Shown: positions 1 to 9,602, counted from the first letter of the stretch. The stretch is 64,000 nt of DNA from Candidatus Hepatincola sp. Av (GCA_023518375.1 CP068450.1:1116001-1180000), one strand, 5' to 3'. A program made the numbers and translations. The notes: generated from the sequence alone by a model not told the origin.

Positions 1-2
1 AT

Positions 3-1253
3 TTAGATGCCCATTTAGCTTTACAAACTGAATTAGAACAGTACGATCATCGTAAATTAGGACGTGAGATGGATTTATTCCATATTCAAGAAGAGGCTGT
101 TGGTTCCGTATTCTGGCACGATAAAGGTTGGCGTATTTACCATAAATTAGAAACCTATATTAGGAGTAAACTCAACCAACATAATTACCAAGAAGTTAAA
201 ACTCCCCAATTGATAGATTTATCTCTGTGGCAAGATTCAGGACATGCTGATAAATTTATAGAGAATATGTTTTTGGTTAATTTACCAGAAGATCATAAAA
301 CTTTAGCTATTAAGCCTATGAATTGCCCAGCTCATGTGCAGATATTTAATCAGGGTTCAAAATCTTATAAAGATTTACCACTACGTATGGCAGAGTTTGG
401 TTGTTGCCACCGTAACGAACCTTCTGGTGCTTTGCATGGCATTATGAGAGTTAGAGCCTTTACCCAAGATGATGCCCATATTTTTTGTACTGAAGAACAT
501 ATTGTTAGTGAAACCCAAAGTTTTTGTGAATTACTAAAGGAAGTTTACAAGGAAATTTTTGGGAACTCTGAAATTACTATTAAATTTTCCGATCGTCCTC
601 TTAATAGAGCAGGTGATGATGCTACTTGGGATAAGGCTGAAACCTCTTTATTGGCGGCGGCTAAAGCCTCTAGCTTAGAAGTTATTTCTAATAAGGGAGA
701 AGGAGCTTTTTATGGACCAAAGCTAGAATTTGTAATTAAAGATTCCCTAGGGCGAGATTGGCAATTAGGAACTTTGCAAGTAGATTTTATTTTGCCTAAC
801 CGTTTACAGGCTTATTATATAGGAGAAGATGGCAATAAGCACCACCCTGTGATGTTACATCGGGCAATTTTAGGATCTTTTGAACGTTTTATTGGTATTC
901 TTTTAGAGCATTATAAAGGTAGGTTACCTTTGTGGTTAGCTCCTATCCCTATACAGATTGTTACGGTATCTAACAAAGTAGATGAGTATGCTACTAAAAT
1001 ATATAATGAAATGAAAAAATTACAAATTAATGTAGAACTTGATTCTAGAAATAAAAAAATTAATTATAAAATTCGGGAGCATACTTTAAGTAAAGTCCCT
1101 ATTATTGCAGTCATTGGTGAAAAAGAAGCTACCAATAATACACTTTCTTTACGAATTTTTGGCTTGGAAAAACAAGTAACTTTAAGTGTGGCAGATACTA
1201 TCTTAATGTTACAAAATAACATAATGCAAAAAAATATAGAGATTATCTTATAA
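3..1253 (+). CDS. thrS: Threonyl-tRNA synthetase, C-terminal two thirds (5' end cut by window edge)
   Basis: Charges tRNA-Thr with threonine in the cytoplasm. The frame is open from base 3, giving 416 residues in the window; an internal ATG at 69 is not the true start, because residues before it ([14 protein letters not shown]) already match ThrS. Visible are class II motif 2 ([17 protein letters not shown] followed by FTQDDAHIF), motif 3 ([17 protein letters not shown]), the zinc ligands (Cys in MNCPAH, His in DDAHIF, His in MLHRAI) and the C-terminal anticodon-binding domain starting near [12 protein letters not shown]. The TGS and editing domains would lie upstream of the window. It is followed by infC after 98 bp, the same order as in Escherichia coli. 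Confidence 0.96.
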   Translation, partial: LDAHLALQTELEQYDHRKLGREMDLFHIQEEAVGSVFWHDKGWRIYHKLETYIRSKLNQHNYQEVKTPQLIDLSLWQDSGHADKFIENMFLVNLPEDHKTLAIKPMNCPAHVQIFNQGSKSYKDLPLRMAEFGCCHRNEPSGALHGIMRVRAFTQDDAHIFCTEEHIVSETQSFCELLKEVYKEIFGNSEITIKFSDRPLNRAGDDATWDKAETSLLAAAKASSLEVISNKGEGAFYGPKLEFVIKDSLGRDWQLGTLQVDFILPNRLQAYYIGEDGNKHHPVMLHRAILGSFERFIGILLEHYKGRLPLWLAPIPIQIVTVSNKVDEYATKIYNEMKKLQINVELDSRNKKINYKIREHTLSKVPIIAVIGEKEATNNTLSLRIFGLEKQVTLSVADTILMLQNNIMQKNIEIIL

Positions 1254-1273
1254 AAATGTATAATAGTTAGTTG

Positions 1274-1303
1274 TTAGTATCTAATTTAATAATCAGATGC
1301 TAA
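1274..1303 (+). other. Hairpin between thrS and infC
   Basis: TTAGTATCT (1274-1282) pairs with AGATGCTAA (1295-1303): a 9-bp stem with one G-U pair and a 12-nt loop. It has no U-run, so it is more likely an mRNA structure in the infC leader than a terminator. No function can be assigned from sequence alone. Confidence 0.35.
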
Positions 1304-1351
1304 TATACTTGTTGTGAATTGTTAAGTATTGATTAATATAGAGGGGATTAT

Positions 1352-1906
1352 TTGCTAGATTACAAAAACAAAAAAAATAATAATAAAGATAAAATAAATA
1401 TTAATGGTTTTATTAAAGCTAAAGAAGTACGTTTAATAGATGCAAATGGGGAAATGTTAGGTGTTGTTAGTTTAGCCGTAGCTCTAACTAAAGCTAAAGA
1501 ACAAGATTTAGATTTAGTAGAGGTTAACCCAGAGGGTAAACCTCCTGTATGTAAAATTTTAGATTACGGTAAATATAAGTATTTACAACAAAAGAAAAAA
1601 CAAGAAGCTAAGAAAAAACAAAAAATTGTTATATTAAAAGAGCTTTATGTACATTTAGGTATTGCCGAGCATGATTATCAGGTAAAACTAAGGCACCTAA
1701 AACAATTCTTAGAAGATGGTCACAAAGTTAAAGTTTCTGTAAAATTTCGTGGCAGAGAAAGAGCCTATAAAGATAAAGGCATCTTATTAATTAACAGATT
1801 TTATGATGATTTGGGGAATGAAGAAGGCGTAAAGCTAGATGTTGCCCCAAAAATTGAAGAGCACAATGTTTTTGCAATTTTTGCACCATTAACTGTAAAC
1901 AGTTAA
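1352..1906 (+). CDS. infC: Translation initiation factor IF-3
   Basis: Binds the 30S subunit, keeps 50S off and proofreads start-codon and initiator tRNA choice. The 184 residues match full-length IF-3: N-domain (EVRLIDANGEMLGVVSL, then LDLVEVNPEGKPPVCKILDYGKYKY, a family signature), a Lys-rich linker (QQKKKQEAKKKQK) and the C-domain (VKVSVKFRGRE). The start is TTG at 1352 with a purine-rich Shine-Dalgarno (GAGGGGA) just upstream. A non-ATG start is typical of infC, because IF-3 discriminates against such codons and so represses its own synthesis. That this operates here is inferred. A stop lies close upstream in frame and no better start is seen. Confidence 0.96.
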   Translation: MLDYKNKKNNNKDKININGFIKAKEVRLIDANGEMLGVVSLAVALTKAKEQDLDLVEVNPEGKPPVCKILDYGKYKYLQQKKKQEAKKKQKIVILKELYVHLGIAEHDYQVKLRHLKQFLEDGHKVKVSVKFRGRERAYKDKGILLINRFYDDLGNEEGVKLDVAPKIEEHNVFAIFAPLTVNS

Positions 1907-2090
1907 TCATTCACCTCCTATTCTTAAAATTTAGTACTAAAATTACAATTTTAGGTAAATATCTGTTGCTTTTTCTGTTTTAATAGGTTATAAGTTTTAT
2001 GCAATACGATAAGGCAGGGCATGCCCAAGCGTTTGCTTCATTATATTTTAATAAACAAGTTAATATTCATTACGAATAAAAGGAGAAAAA
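1907..2090 (+). promoter_or_regulatory. infC-rpmI spacer, possible leader of the L35-L20 genes
   Basis: A 184-base spacer inside an otherwise tight translation operon. It contains a perfect 10-bp palindrome GGGCATGCCC (2017-2026) and, just before rpmI, a good Shine-Dalgarno (AAAAGGAGAAAAA). L20 is known in several bacteria to repress rpmI-rplT by binding mRNA here. No established L20-binding fold can be confirmed by eye, so this is only a candidate leader. Confidence 0.3.
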
Positions 2091-2285
2091 ATGCCCAAGT
2101 TGAAATCAAAGTCCAGTGCTAAGAAACGCTTTAAGGTTACAGCTACAGGATTAATTAAAGCTAAATATGCTTGTAAAAGCCATTTTTTAAGAAGACGCTC
2201 TAAAACCATGAAAAGAAGTAACCGTGGTATGAAAGTATTATCTGCTGCAGATATGGGTTTAGTTAAAAAATATGTAAGAGCATAA
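2091..2285 (+). CDS. rpmI: 50S ribosomal protein L35
   Basis: Structural protein of the large ribosomal subunit. The 64-residue product begins [20 protein letters not shown] and is strongly basic, which is the L35 pattern and usual length. It starts at ATG 2091 behind AAGGAG and is followed after 11 bp by rplT, the universal L35-L20 pairing. Expression is probably coupled to rplT and perhaps controlled by L20 through the upstream spacer (inference). Confidence 0.97.
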   Translation: MPKLKSKSSAKKRFKVTATGLIKAKYACKSHFLRRRSKTMKRSNRGMKVLSAADMGLVKKYVRA

Positions 2286-2296
2286 GGAGAAAAATA

Positions 2297-2659
2297 ATGG
2301 CTAGAGTGAAAAGAGGTGTTACTGCTAGAAAAAGGCACAAAAAAGTTCTTAAAATGGCAAAAGGCTTTCGGGGTAGAAACAATAATGTTTTTAGAATTGC
2401 CTTAGGTAAAGTAGAAAAATCTTTACAATATGCTTACCGTGATAGAAAGAACAAAAAAAGAGATTTTCGTGGTTTGTGGATTCAAAGAATTAATGCTGCA
2501 GTGCGTGAGCATGGGCTAACTTATTCTGTATTTATGAATGGTTTGAAAAAAGCCGATATTGCTGTTAACCGTAAAATATTAGCTGAAATTGCCGTAAAAG
2601 ATAACTCGGCTTTTGTTGGTTTTATAGAAAAAGCCAAAACCGCATTACAAGCTAGTTAA
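2297..2659 (+). CDS. rplT: 50S ribosomal protein L20
   Basis: Early-assembling large-subunit protein that binds 23S rRNA; in several bacteria it also represses its own operon. The 120 residues start [23 protein letters not shown], the L20 signature, with the long basic N-terminal helix and the globular C-domain ([17 protein letters not shown]). ATG at 2297 follows AAGGAG. It sits 11 bp after rpmI and 125 bp before pheS; that spacer contains alternative hairpins. Confidence 0.97.
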   Translation: MARVKRGVTARKRHKKVLKMAKGFRGRNNNVFRIALGKVEKSLQYAYRDRKNKKRDFRGLWIQRINAAVREHGLTYSVFMNGLKKADIAVNRKILAEIAVKDNSAFVGFIEKAKTALQAS

Positions 2660-2697
2660 GTATAATATTCTATAATATGTAGAACTAAACAACAAAT

Positions 2698-2746
2698 TAG
2701 AGTATATAATATAACTAACTGTTATATGCTCTAAGTTTTAGCATAT
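2698..2746 (+). promoter_or_regulatory. Two mutually exclusive hairpins before pheS
   Basis: Hairpin A pairs ATATAAC (2709-2715) with GTTATAT (2721-2727), extended by TAGAG (2698-2702) with CTCTA (2729-2733). Hairpin B pairs ATATGCT (2724-2730) with AGCATAT (2740-2746). Both use 2724-2730, so they cannot coexist, the geometry of an attenuator. There is no clear U-tract after B and no Phe-rich leader peptide like E. coli pheM. Confidence 0.4.
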
Positions 2747-2784
2747 ATTCTTTAAAATTCATAAAGAAAGAAGGTTCATAACTC

Positions 2785-3879
2785 ATGCTAACTATTGATA
2801 ATATCAGCAAATACATTGCAGAAATTAAACAAGCAAAGTCATTAGATCAATTAGAAAAAATTCATATATTATTATTAGCTAAGAATGGTTTTTTTGCTAA
2901 TGAAATGAAAAAACTATCAACGTTAAGTATTGCTGAAAAAAAAGAGCTAGGGCAAAAACTCAATTTAAAAAAGCAAGAGATTCAAAAAGAATTTAATTTA
3001 CAAACAGCTTATCTTAAAAAAATTAAATTAGAAGAAAAACTAAAAGCCGAATATGTAGATCTTTCTTTACCAGTAGAACCATTACCTAATGGGGGCATTC
3101 ACCCTATTTCTATGGTAACCGAGCAAATGGTAAATATTTTTGGGCAAATGGGTTTTAGTTCGCGTGCCGGTACAGAAATTGAAGATGATTGGTATAATTT
3201 TTCAGCCTTAAATATTCAAGAAACTCATCCTGCTCGTCAAGATCATGATACTTTTTACCTTAATGCTTTAGATGCTAATAAGAATAGAAAAGTATTAAGG
3301 ACTCATACTTCTAATGTACAAATTAGAACAATGTTAGCTGAAAAAGATAGTTTAACTCAGGGTAAGCCTATCAAAATTATTTCCACAGGACGCACTTACC
3401 GTAGTGATAGTGATTCTACTCATTCCCCTATGTTTCATCAGTTAGAAGGGCTATATATAGACAAAATAGAGAAGATCTCAATACCTTTGTTATTTAATAT
3501 TTTGCAAGAATTTTGTGAAACTTTTTTTGCAGTATCTACTCCTATGCGATTCCGCCCAAGTTACTTTCCTTTTACTTCACCTTCTTTTGAGGTAGATATT
3601 GCCTGTACTATAAAAAATGATGCTTTACAAATTGGAATAAGAGATAAATGGCTAGAAATTTTAGGTTCTGGCTTAGTTCATACTAATGTCTTAAAAAATT
3701 GTGGTATTGATTCTGACAAATATGCAGGGCTTGCTTTTGGTATAGGCATTGAACGTATGGCTATGTTAAAGTATGGTTTTAAAGATTTACGAAGTTTTTT
3801 TAATAGTGATGTTAGGTGGTTACAATATTATAATTTTAATGCTACTAAAGTACCTAATATTTTAGGTGGCTTAGATTAA
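2785..3879 (+). CDS. pheS: Phenylalanyl-tRNA synthetase alpha subunit
   Basis: Catalytic subunit of the alpha2-beta2 enzyme that charges tRNA-Phe. The 364 residues show the N-terminal coiled coil (to about residue 95), class II motif 2 (TGRTYRSDSDSTHSPMFHQ, EGLY) and motif 3 (GLAFGIGIERMAMLKYG); length is normal for bacteria. The start ATG 2785 is preceded by AAGAAAGAAGG. pheT follows after 13 bp, so the two subunits are co-expressed. Confidence 0.97.
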   Translation: MLTIDNISKYIAEIKQAKSLDQLEKIHILLLAKNGFFANEMKKLSTLSIAEKKELGQKLNLKKQEIQKEFNLQTAYLKKIKLEEKLKAEYVDLSLPVEPLPNGGIHPISMVTEQMVNIFGQMGFSSRAGTEIEDDWYNFSALNIQETHPARQDHDTFYLNALDANKNRKVLRTHTSNVQIRTMLAEKDSLTQGKPIKIISTGRTYRSDSDSTHSPMFHQLEGLYIDKIEKISIPLLFNILQEFCETFFAVSTPMRFRPSYFPFTSPSFEVDIACTIKNDALQIGIRDKWLEILGSGLVHTNVLKNCGIDSDKYAGLAFGIGIERMAMLKYGFKDLRSFFNSDVRWLQYYNFNATKVPNILGGLD

Positions 3880-3892
3880 ATAGGATTTAATA

Positions 3893-6271
3893 ATGAAATT
3901 TACTTTAAATTGGTTAAGGGATCATTTAGATTTTAAGGCATCTGTTACAGAGTTAACTAAGGCTTTAACAAATTTAGGCATTGAAGTAGAACATATTGCA
4001 GATTATAAGCAAAAGTTAGAAAAATTTTCTGTAGCTTTTATTAAATCGGTAGAGCCTCATCCTAATGCTAATAAACTAAAAGTTTGCCAAGTAGAAACTA
4101 ACAAAGGTATTTTACAAATTGTTTGTGGAGCCCCAAATGCTAGGGCTGGTATTTATACAGTTTTTGCGGAGGTTGGTACTTATATTGCTGGCACTAATAT
4201 AACTCTTAAGCCAGCTGAAATTAGAGGAGTTTTAAGTAATGGTATGATGCTTTCAGAAATGGAATTGCAAATATCCCAAGAGCATGATGGCATTATAGAA
4301 TTCCCTAAAGGTAAAGTAGGGCAAGCTGCTGCTGTTGCCTTAGGATTAGATGATACTGTGTTTGATGTTGCCCTAACACCTAATCGGGGGGATTTACTAG
4401 GAGTACGTGGCATTGCTAAAGATTTGCATGCTGCTGGTTTTGGCAAATTAAAAAAGTTAGATTTTTCTGCCCCAAAAACTAAGGTTAAAAGTAAGGTAGC
4501 ATTACAAGTTAATCCTAAAATATCTAATAAATTTATACTCCAAGAAGTTCATGAGGTTACAAATAAACCAAGCCCTGCTTGGTTAGCCAACCGGTTAAAA
4601 TTAATAGGTATAACTCCAAGAAATGCTTTAGTAGATATTACCAATTATATTTGTATAGATCTAAACCAGCCAATGCACTGTTATGATGCTAGTAAAATTA
4701 CAGCTGCCACAACATTAACTATAGATTTTGCTAAAAATAACACTAGTTTTAAAGCTCTTGATGATAATGAATATAAGTTAAGTACTATTACACCACTGAT
4801 AAGTTTTGGTGAAAATAAAGCTTGTATTGCAGGTATTAAAGGTTCAGCCAGTACTTGCGTAGATATAAATACGAAAAATATTTATTTAGAAGCAGCCCAT
4901 TTTGATTCTGCTATAGTTACCTTAGCAAAAAGAGAATTAGGTATTAATACAGATTCAGCATACCGCTTTGAGAGGGGGATTGATATAGATAATATAGCCA
5001 TTGCCTTACAAAAGGCAGCCTCTTTAGTTGCAGAAATCTGTGGTGGTAGTTTCTATATTCCTACAGTTATGGAAAAACCAACAACTAAAACTTCTATACA
5101 AGTAGATTTAAAATATTTACAACAATTAAGTGGGATAGCGTGGGAGCCAAAACTAGTACAAAGCATTTTAGAACGTTTAGGTTGCAAGGTTAAATATACA
5201 AAAGAACATTTTCAGGTTATACCTCCAAGCCATAGGAATGATATTGATGATAAGTCAGTAATTTTAAGTGAAATTATTCGTATACAAGGGGTAGAACATT
5301 TACCGCAATATGTTAAAAGGGATACATATTCTTTAAAACCTATGATAGAACCTATTTTTCTGAAAAGTTTGCAAATAAAAAGATCTTTAGCATCTTTAGG
5401 TATGCAGGAAACAGTTAATATGTCTTTTATTCCAGAGTCTTTAGCTTTGGAATGCGGTATGTATCTAGCAGAATTAGTGTTACACAATCCCATTTCTCAA
5501 GATCTAGCTATTATGAGGCAATCCATAGTACCATCTTTATTGCAAGTAGCCAAAAAAAATATTGATAATTCTTATGTAAACCAAAGGCTATTTGAAGTGG
5601 CTAATATTTACAATAATAGTATAGACTTTGAAATGGCTATGGGCTTTTTATTGTGTGGTAATTCCCATAATAAAAATTGGCAAAATACAGAAATTCCTTT
5701 TAATGTTTGGCATGCTAAAAAACTTATTCTTAAGGTTATAGAAGATATTGGTTTTAATCCTGATAATTTAATTATTAAACAAGAAGATTTACCACAATAT
5801 TTTCATCCTGCTAAAGCTGCAAAATTAATGATAGGGAAAGTAATAGTTGGCTACTTTGGTGAATTACACCCTGCTTTGTTAGCAGGGCATGCCGTAGAAC
5901 AACCACTCTTTGTAGGTGAGTTGTTTATCCAAAGATTACCTTTACACAAAAACAAGATTGCTAAAAATCAAGTTATATTTTCTAATATTATGCCTGTAAT
6001 CCGTGATTTTGCTTTTGTTGTACCAAAAGATGTTAAAGCAAGCGAAATTATTAAAGTTATTAAAGCTACTGATAAAAAAGCTATTACTGCTGTGAATATT
6101 TTTGATGTTTATGAAAATGAAAAACTTGGCACGAATAAAAAATCTGTGGCAATTAAAGTTACCTTACAGGCTCAACAAAAAACCTTTAGTGATGAAGAGA
6201 TAGTAGATATTTGCAATAAAATTATTAACAATATGGCAAAAACTTTAAGTGCTTCCTTACGAAAAGATTAG
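3893..6271 (+). CDS. pheT: Phenylalanyl-tRNA synthetase beta subunit
   Basis: Partner of PheS: binds tRNA-Phe and carries the editing site. The 792 residues run in the standard order: EMAP/OB tRNA-binding domain (about 40-150, VEPHPNANKLKVCQV), B3/B4 editing domain (about 210-390, with TDSAYRFERGID), B5, the catalytic-like core, and a C-terminal ferredoxin-fold anticodon-binding domain (PVIRDFAFVVPKDVKASEI). It is the last gene of this rightward operon; an SDR gene faces it 103 bp further on. Confidence 0.97.
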   Translation: MKFTLNWLRDHLDFKASVTELTKALTNLGIEVEHIADYKQKLEKFSVAFIKSVEPHPNANKLKVCQVETNKGILQIVCGAPNARAGIYTVFAEVGTYIAGTNITLKPAEIRGVLSNGMMLSEMELQISQEHDGIIEFPKGKVGQAAAVALGLDDTVFDVALTPNRGDLLGVRGIAKDLHAAGFGKLKKLDFSAPKTKVKSKVALQVNPKISNKFILQEVHEVTNKPSPAWLANRLKLIGITPRNALVDITNYICIDLNQPMHCYDASKITAATTLTIDFAKNNTSFKALDDNEYKLSTITPLISFGENKACIAGIKGSASTCVDINTKNIYLEAAHFDSAIVTLAKRELGINTDSAYRFERGIDIDNIAIALQKAASLVAEICGGSFYIPTVMEKPTTKTSIQVDLKYLQQLSGIAWEPKLVQSILERLGCKVKYTKEHFQVIPPSHRNDIDDKSVILSEIIRIQGVEHLPQYVKRDTYSLKPMIEPIFLKSLQIKRSLASLGMQETVNMSFIPESLALECGMYLAELVLHNPISQDLAIMRQSIVPSLLQVAKKNIDNSYVNQRLFEVANIYNNSIDFEMAMGFLLCGNSHNKNWQNTEIPFNVWHAKKLILKVIEDIGFNPDNLIIKQEDLPQYFHPAKAAKLMIGKVIVGYFGELHPALLAGHAVEQPLFVGELFIQRLPLHKNKIAKNQVIFSNIMPVIRDFAFVVPKDVKASEIIKVIKATDKKAITAVNIFDVYENEKLGTNKKSVAIKVTLQAQQKTFSDEEIVDICNKIINNMAKTLSASLRKD

Positions 6272-6310
6272 TTAAAAGGTTTTTATAAATGCTAAAGTCT
6301 TCCTTTGCAC

Positions 6311-6335
6311 AGTAAATATAGCTATTATATTTACT
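6311..6335. terminator. Hairpin between convergent pheT and SDR gene
   Basis: AGTAAATATA (6311-6320) pairs perfectly with TATATTTACT (6326-6335) around the 5-nt loop GCTAT. Its place between convergent genes suggests a bidirectional terminator, but there is no run of Ts on either side, so intrinsic termination is not certain. Confidence 0.45.
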
Positions 6336-6374
6336 AGGTTACTACTAATAAATACTCATTTAGATCTATTTACC

Positions 6375-7109
6375 TTACCGTAATTGGCAAGTAGCGGCAA
6401 GATCAATTTCCCGAATGCATATTTCTTGAGGCTGTTGATAGGCAAATAAAATAGCTCTTACCACATCTTTAGCATGCATGGTATATTCCATATTTTTTGC
6501 TTCCTCTTTACGAAGAGCTAGCATTTCTTTAGAGGTAGTATGGTTCAATAATTCCGTTTGGGCTACTCCAGGAGCAATAGTAATTACCCTAATGTTAAAT
6601 GGAGCAAGTTCAGTCCGTAAACCCTCTGATAATGTATGCACCGCAACCTTAGTTCCACAATAAGCCGCTGCCCCATCATAGATCTTTCTACCAGCTAACG
6701 AACTAATATTAATAATAGTACCATGTTTTCTAGTTTTCATAGATGGTGTAACTGCATGAATACCATGTAAAATACCAAGTACATTAACATTAAACATCTG
6801 TTGCCATTCTTGAGGATCTTGCTTATCTAAATGCCCAAGCAGCATAACTCCAGCATTATTAACTAAACAATCTACTGGTAAGTTAAAGTGTTTTTCAGCT
6901 TCTTGAATAGCTTCTTGCAAGCTAGTTAAATTACTAACATCAACTTTTTTACACAAGGTATTTTTTAGATTTAAACTATTTAGAATTTCTATACGACGAG
7001 CAAGTAATAATAAAGGATAACCTTGTTGGTTTAACTCTTTTGCCAGCTCTAAACCAAAGCCAGAACTTGCACCTGTAACTACTATTAGTTTATTGTGTGC
7101 TTGTAGCAT
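6375..7109 (-). CDS. Short-chain dehydrogenase/reductase, YdfG-like
   Basis: Probable cytoplasmic NAD(P)-dependent oxidoreductase of the classical SDR family. The 244 residues show the cofactor loop TGASSGFG (12-19), NNAG (84-87), catalytic Ser at 136/137 (INISSLAG), Tyr150 and Lys154 (YCGTK). The closest general pattern is the YdfG/serine-3-dehydrogenase-like group acting on 3-hydroxy acids. SDR substrates cannot be read reliably from sequence, so the substrate is left open. It is divergent from the next gene (89 bp) and convergent with pheT. Confidence 0.88.
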   Translation of the reverse strand: MLQAHNKLIVVTGASSGFGLELAKELNQQGYPLLLLARRIEILNSLNLKNTLCKKVDVSNLTSLQEAIQEAEKHFNLPVDCLVNNAGVMLLGHLDKQDPQEWQQMFNVNVLGILHGIHAVTPSMKTRKHGTIINISSLAGRKIYDGAAAYCGTKVAVHTLSEGLRTELAPFNIRVITIAPGVAQTELLNHTTSKEMLALRKEEAKNMEYTMHAKDVVRAILFAYQQPQEICIREIDLAATCQLR

Positions 7110-7198
7110 TTTTTACTCCTAAACAAACTTTATAGTATAATTATATTTATTTTATGCCATAATTTAATCTAATGCAAAGCAAGAGTTAAGAGTTTTTT

Positions 7199-7630
7199 AT
7201 GAAACTACATAGTTTAATTCCTATTAAAGCAACTCCTAATTTAGTTTATTCTTATTTAGTTAATGTTAAAAAACAACAGGAATGGCTTCCTGAATTAATA
7301 GATATAAAACTTAAAAGAGTAGGTCAACAATTACGTTTTGAAGCCACATTTTTAGAAGATTCTAAACTTAATAAAAAACAAGGCTTGATTCACGAAAACA
7401 TCAAAGGGAAAAAACTAATCGTAGAACTTTTTGATAATAATATAAATGCTAAAACTTGTTATTTCTTACAAAAAAATAGTCAAGGTTTTTGTGATTTAAC
7501 CGTAACTGTTAAATTTACGCCAGCTCGTAAAATTGCTATTTTAATTATGCCTTTAATTTTTTTATATGGTAATTATTTTTTAGGGAAAAGGTTACGTGCC
7601 TTACAAGAAGTTGTGGAATCTGCTACTTAA
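7199..7630 (+). CDS. SRPBCC/START-fold protein, Coq10/RatA-like
   Basis: A 143-residue protein with the pattern of the Coq10/RatA family: N-terminal strand and helix (IPIKATPNLVYSYLVNVKKQQEWLPE), central beta sheet, C-terminal helix (FLGKRLRALQEVVE). Coq10 relatives bind ubiquinone and help its delivery to respiratory complexes; E. coli RatA was described as a 70S-association inhibitor. Which role applies here cannot be decided from sequence. No signal peptide. Convergent with mtnN, 49 bp away. Confidence 0.7.
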   Translation: MKLHSLIPIKATPNLVYSYLVNVKKQQEWLPELIDIKLKRVGQQLRFEATFLEDSKLNKKQGLIHENIKGKKLIVELFDNNINAKTCYFLQKNSQGFCDLTVTVKFTPARKIAILIMPLIFLYGNYFLGKRLRALQEVVESAT

Positions 7631-7679
7631 TAATTATAGGCTACTATTAATGTATAAGCTACTTACACAGTTTAGCATT

Positions 7680-8378
7680 TTAGGATCCTAATTTTTCTAA
7701 ATAGTTTAGAACATCTAGTACTATTTGGGGTATTTGCTGGTTCATTTTTATTAATTCATTTTTAAAAGAATCGGTAGCATCTGCATCTGCTAAATCTGAT
7801 ACCTTTTTTAAAAAGGCAAAATTTTTCTTATACATTAAACATACTTGGGCAATAGCTGCTGCTTCCATATCAATGGCCACTATATTAGGGTACATATTTT
7901 TTATAATATTAACCTTATCTTTATTAGCTACAAATTGGTCGCCTGTAATAATTAAGCCATTTACAAGAGGATAGCGATTTTTTAAAAAAGTAGATAAGTC
8001 TTGAAATTTTACAGTTTGATTCCCCCCAGAGAAAACTTCTACTTGCTTAGGTAATTGCCCTAGTTTATAACCAAAGGCTCTAACATCAACATCATGGTAA
8101 GCAGCACTATTTGCTAAAATTATACTAGCAATATTAGTATTATTAACTCCACCACAAGTACCAATATTAAGTAAAAAATCAGGATTATAATTTTCTATTA
8201 AATAAGTAGTTGCTGAGGCGGCCGCAGCTTTACCAATGTTACTAACTATAATAGAAATTTGCAGGTTATTTCTTTTACACTGGTAAAGTTGAAAGACTTT
8301 ATTAACTTTTTGGCAAGTAAGTACTGGTAGAATAGGTTCTAGTTCTTCTTCCATTGCTACAATTATACCAAGATGCAT
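7680..8378 (-). CDS. mtnN: 5'-methylthioadenosine/S-adenosylhomocysteine nucleosidase
   Basis: Hydrolyses MTA and SAH to adenine plus the thioribose sugars, clearing by-products of SAM-dependent reactions. The 232-residue product starts MHLGIIVAMEEELEPIL (Glu10-12 region includes the family catalytic Glu), has the nucleoside-binding stretch VAIDMEAAAIAQVC and the catalytic Asp in KKVSDLADADA. Length is that of E. coli MtnN. It is divergent from the chitinase gene (84 bp) and stands alone on the minus strand. Confidence 0.92.
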   Translation of the reverse strand: MHLGIIVAMEEELEPILPVLTCQKVNKVFQLYQCKRNNLQISIIVSNIGKAAAASATTYLIENYNPDFLLNIGTCGGVNNTNIASIILANSAAYHDVDVRAFGYKLGQLPKQVEVFSGGNQTVKFQDLSTFLKNRYPLVNGLIITGDQFVANKDKVNIIKNMYPNIVAIDMEAAAIAQVCLMYKKNFAFLKKVSDLADADATDSFKNELIKMNQQIPQIVLDVLNYLEKLGS

Positions 8379-8462
8379 TTTTTATTCCCATTTTATTTTC
8401 TTAAAGTGTAATATAGTTTACACTATCTTACAGCAGATAAAATTAACTAAATAATATATTTT

Positions 8463-9602
8463 ATGGTTATGCAAAAATTTTTATTATTGTTTTCATGGAG
8501 TTTATTTAGGGCTTTATGTTTTGGTTTATTGCTTTTCCCTTTAGCACTACAAGCCAAAGAAAAAATTATTATTGGCTATTTACCTTTATGGAAAGAGTGG
8601 AATATTCAAGATATTCAAGACAGCAGTTTTAACGTTTTACAAATATCTTTTTTAAGTATTAAGCACGGTAAAGTTTTTCTTGAGGCTGAATATAAGGAAA
8701 AGTTTAAAAATAGTATAGAAAAATTACAGGCAATCAAAAAGAAAAACCCGAATTTACAAATAGTGGTTTCTATTGGAGGCTGGGGAGTTGATGGTTTTTC
8801 CCATGCTGCTAGTAATAAAAGAACTAGAAAGAAATTTGCTAAAAGTATTATTAGTACTATACAAACTTATAACTTAGATGGCATAGATTTAGATTGGGAA
8901 TTCCCTGTTCATGGTGGTGGTAACATTATAGGTTATACTAAAGATAAAGAGAATCTTACACTACTATTAGCTGAAATAAGAAATGAGTTAGATAAAATTC
9001 AACAAAAAAACCATAAACTTTATTCTTTAAGTGTAGCTGTTTCTGTGGCTCCTTGGGTAGTTGATACCATAGAATTTAAAAATGTACTTTTGTATGCCGA
9101 CTATATAGGTTTAATGGCTTATAATTTAGCTGGTGGATGGGGGCAATACAGTGGGCATCATGCACCTTTATTTCGCCATGATTCAAACTGGGCAACCTCG
9201 GATATTGTTACAGCCCTGTTGCAAGAAGGTGTAGACTCTAATCAAATTATTTTTGGCATTCCTTTTTATGGGCGTTATTTAGCTAATGTTCCCAATGTTA
9301 ATCATGGTTTACATCAACCATTTTCAGGTACGGCGGGTATTTCATCGTTAACTTATCAGCAAATTACAACAGATTATTTATCTAACCCTAATTTTAAAAG
9401 ATACTACGATAAAAGAGCCAAAGCAGAATTTTTGTATTCTAAAAAACAACAAGTTTTTATAACTTATATGGGTCCTAAATCTTTAAAAGAAATTATGAAA
9501 TATGTTAATAAACAGCAACTATTGGGTATTATGATTTGGGAAATTACTCAAGATGATGAAAATAAAGATCTAACTAATTTAGCTTATAAAATGCTAAAAT
9601 AA
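8463..9602 (+). CDS. Secreted GH18 chitinase
   Basis: Predicted exported glycoside hydrolase family 18 enzyme that cleaves chitin or chitooligosaccharides. An N-terminal hydrophobic signal (residues about 4-30) ends in ALQA before Lys32. The GH18 barrel shows SxGG (SIGGWG, 103-108), the catalytic motif DGIDLDWE (139-146, acid Glu146), the substrate motif LMAYNLAGGW, and the C-terminal barrel Trp (GIMIWEITQDD). No chitin-binding module is visible; 379 residues suits a single-domain enzyme. ATG at 8463 or 8469 are equally possible. A degenerate paralogue follows after 144 bp. A bacterium keeping this gene may live on or in a chitinous host or gut lining (inference). Confidence 0.92.
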   Translation: MVMQKFLLLFSWSLFRALCFGLLLFPLALQAKEKIIIGYLPLWKEWNIQDIQDSSFNVLQISFLSIKHGKVFLEAEYKEKFKNSIEKLQAIKKKNPNLQIVVSIGGWGVDGFSHAASNKRTRKKFAKSIISTIQTYNLDGIDLDWEFPVHGGGNIIGYTKDKENLTLLLAEIRNELDKIQQKNHKLYSLSVAVSVAPWVVDTIEFKNVLLYADYIGLMAYNLAGGWGQYSGHHAPLFRHDSNWATSDIVTALLQEGVDSNQIIFGIPFYGRYLANVPNVNHGLHQPFSGTAGISSLTYQQITTDYLSNPNFKRYYDKRAKAEFLYSKKQQVFITYMGPKSLKEIMKYVNKQQLLGIMIWEITQDDENKDLTNLAYKMLK

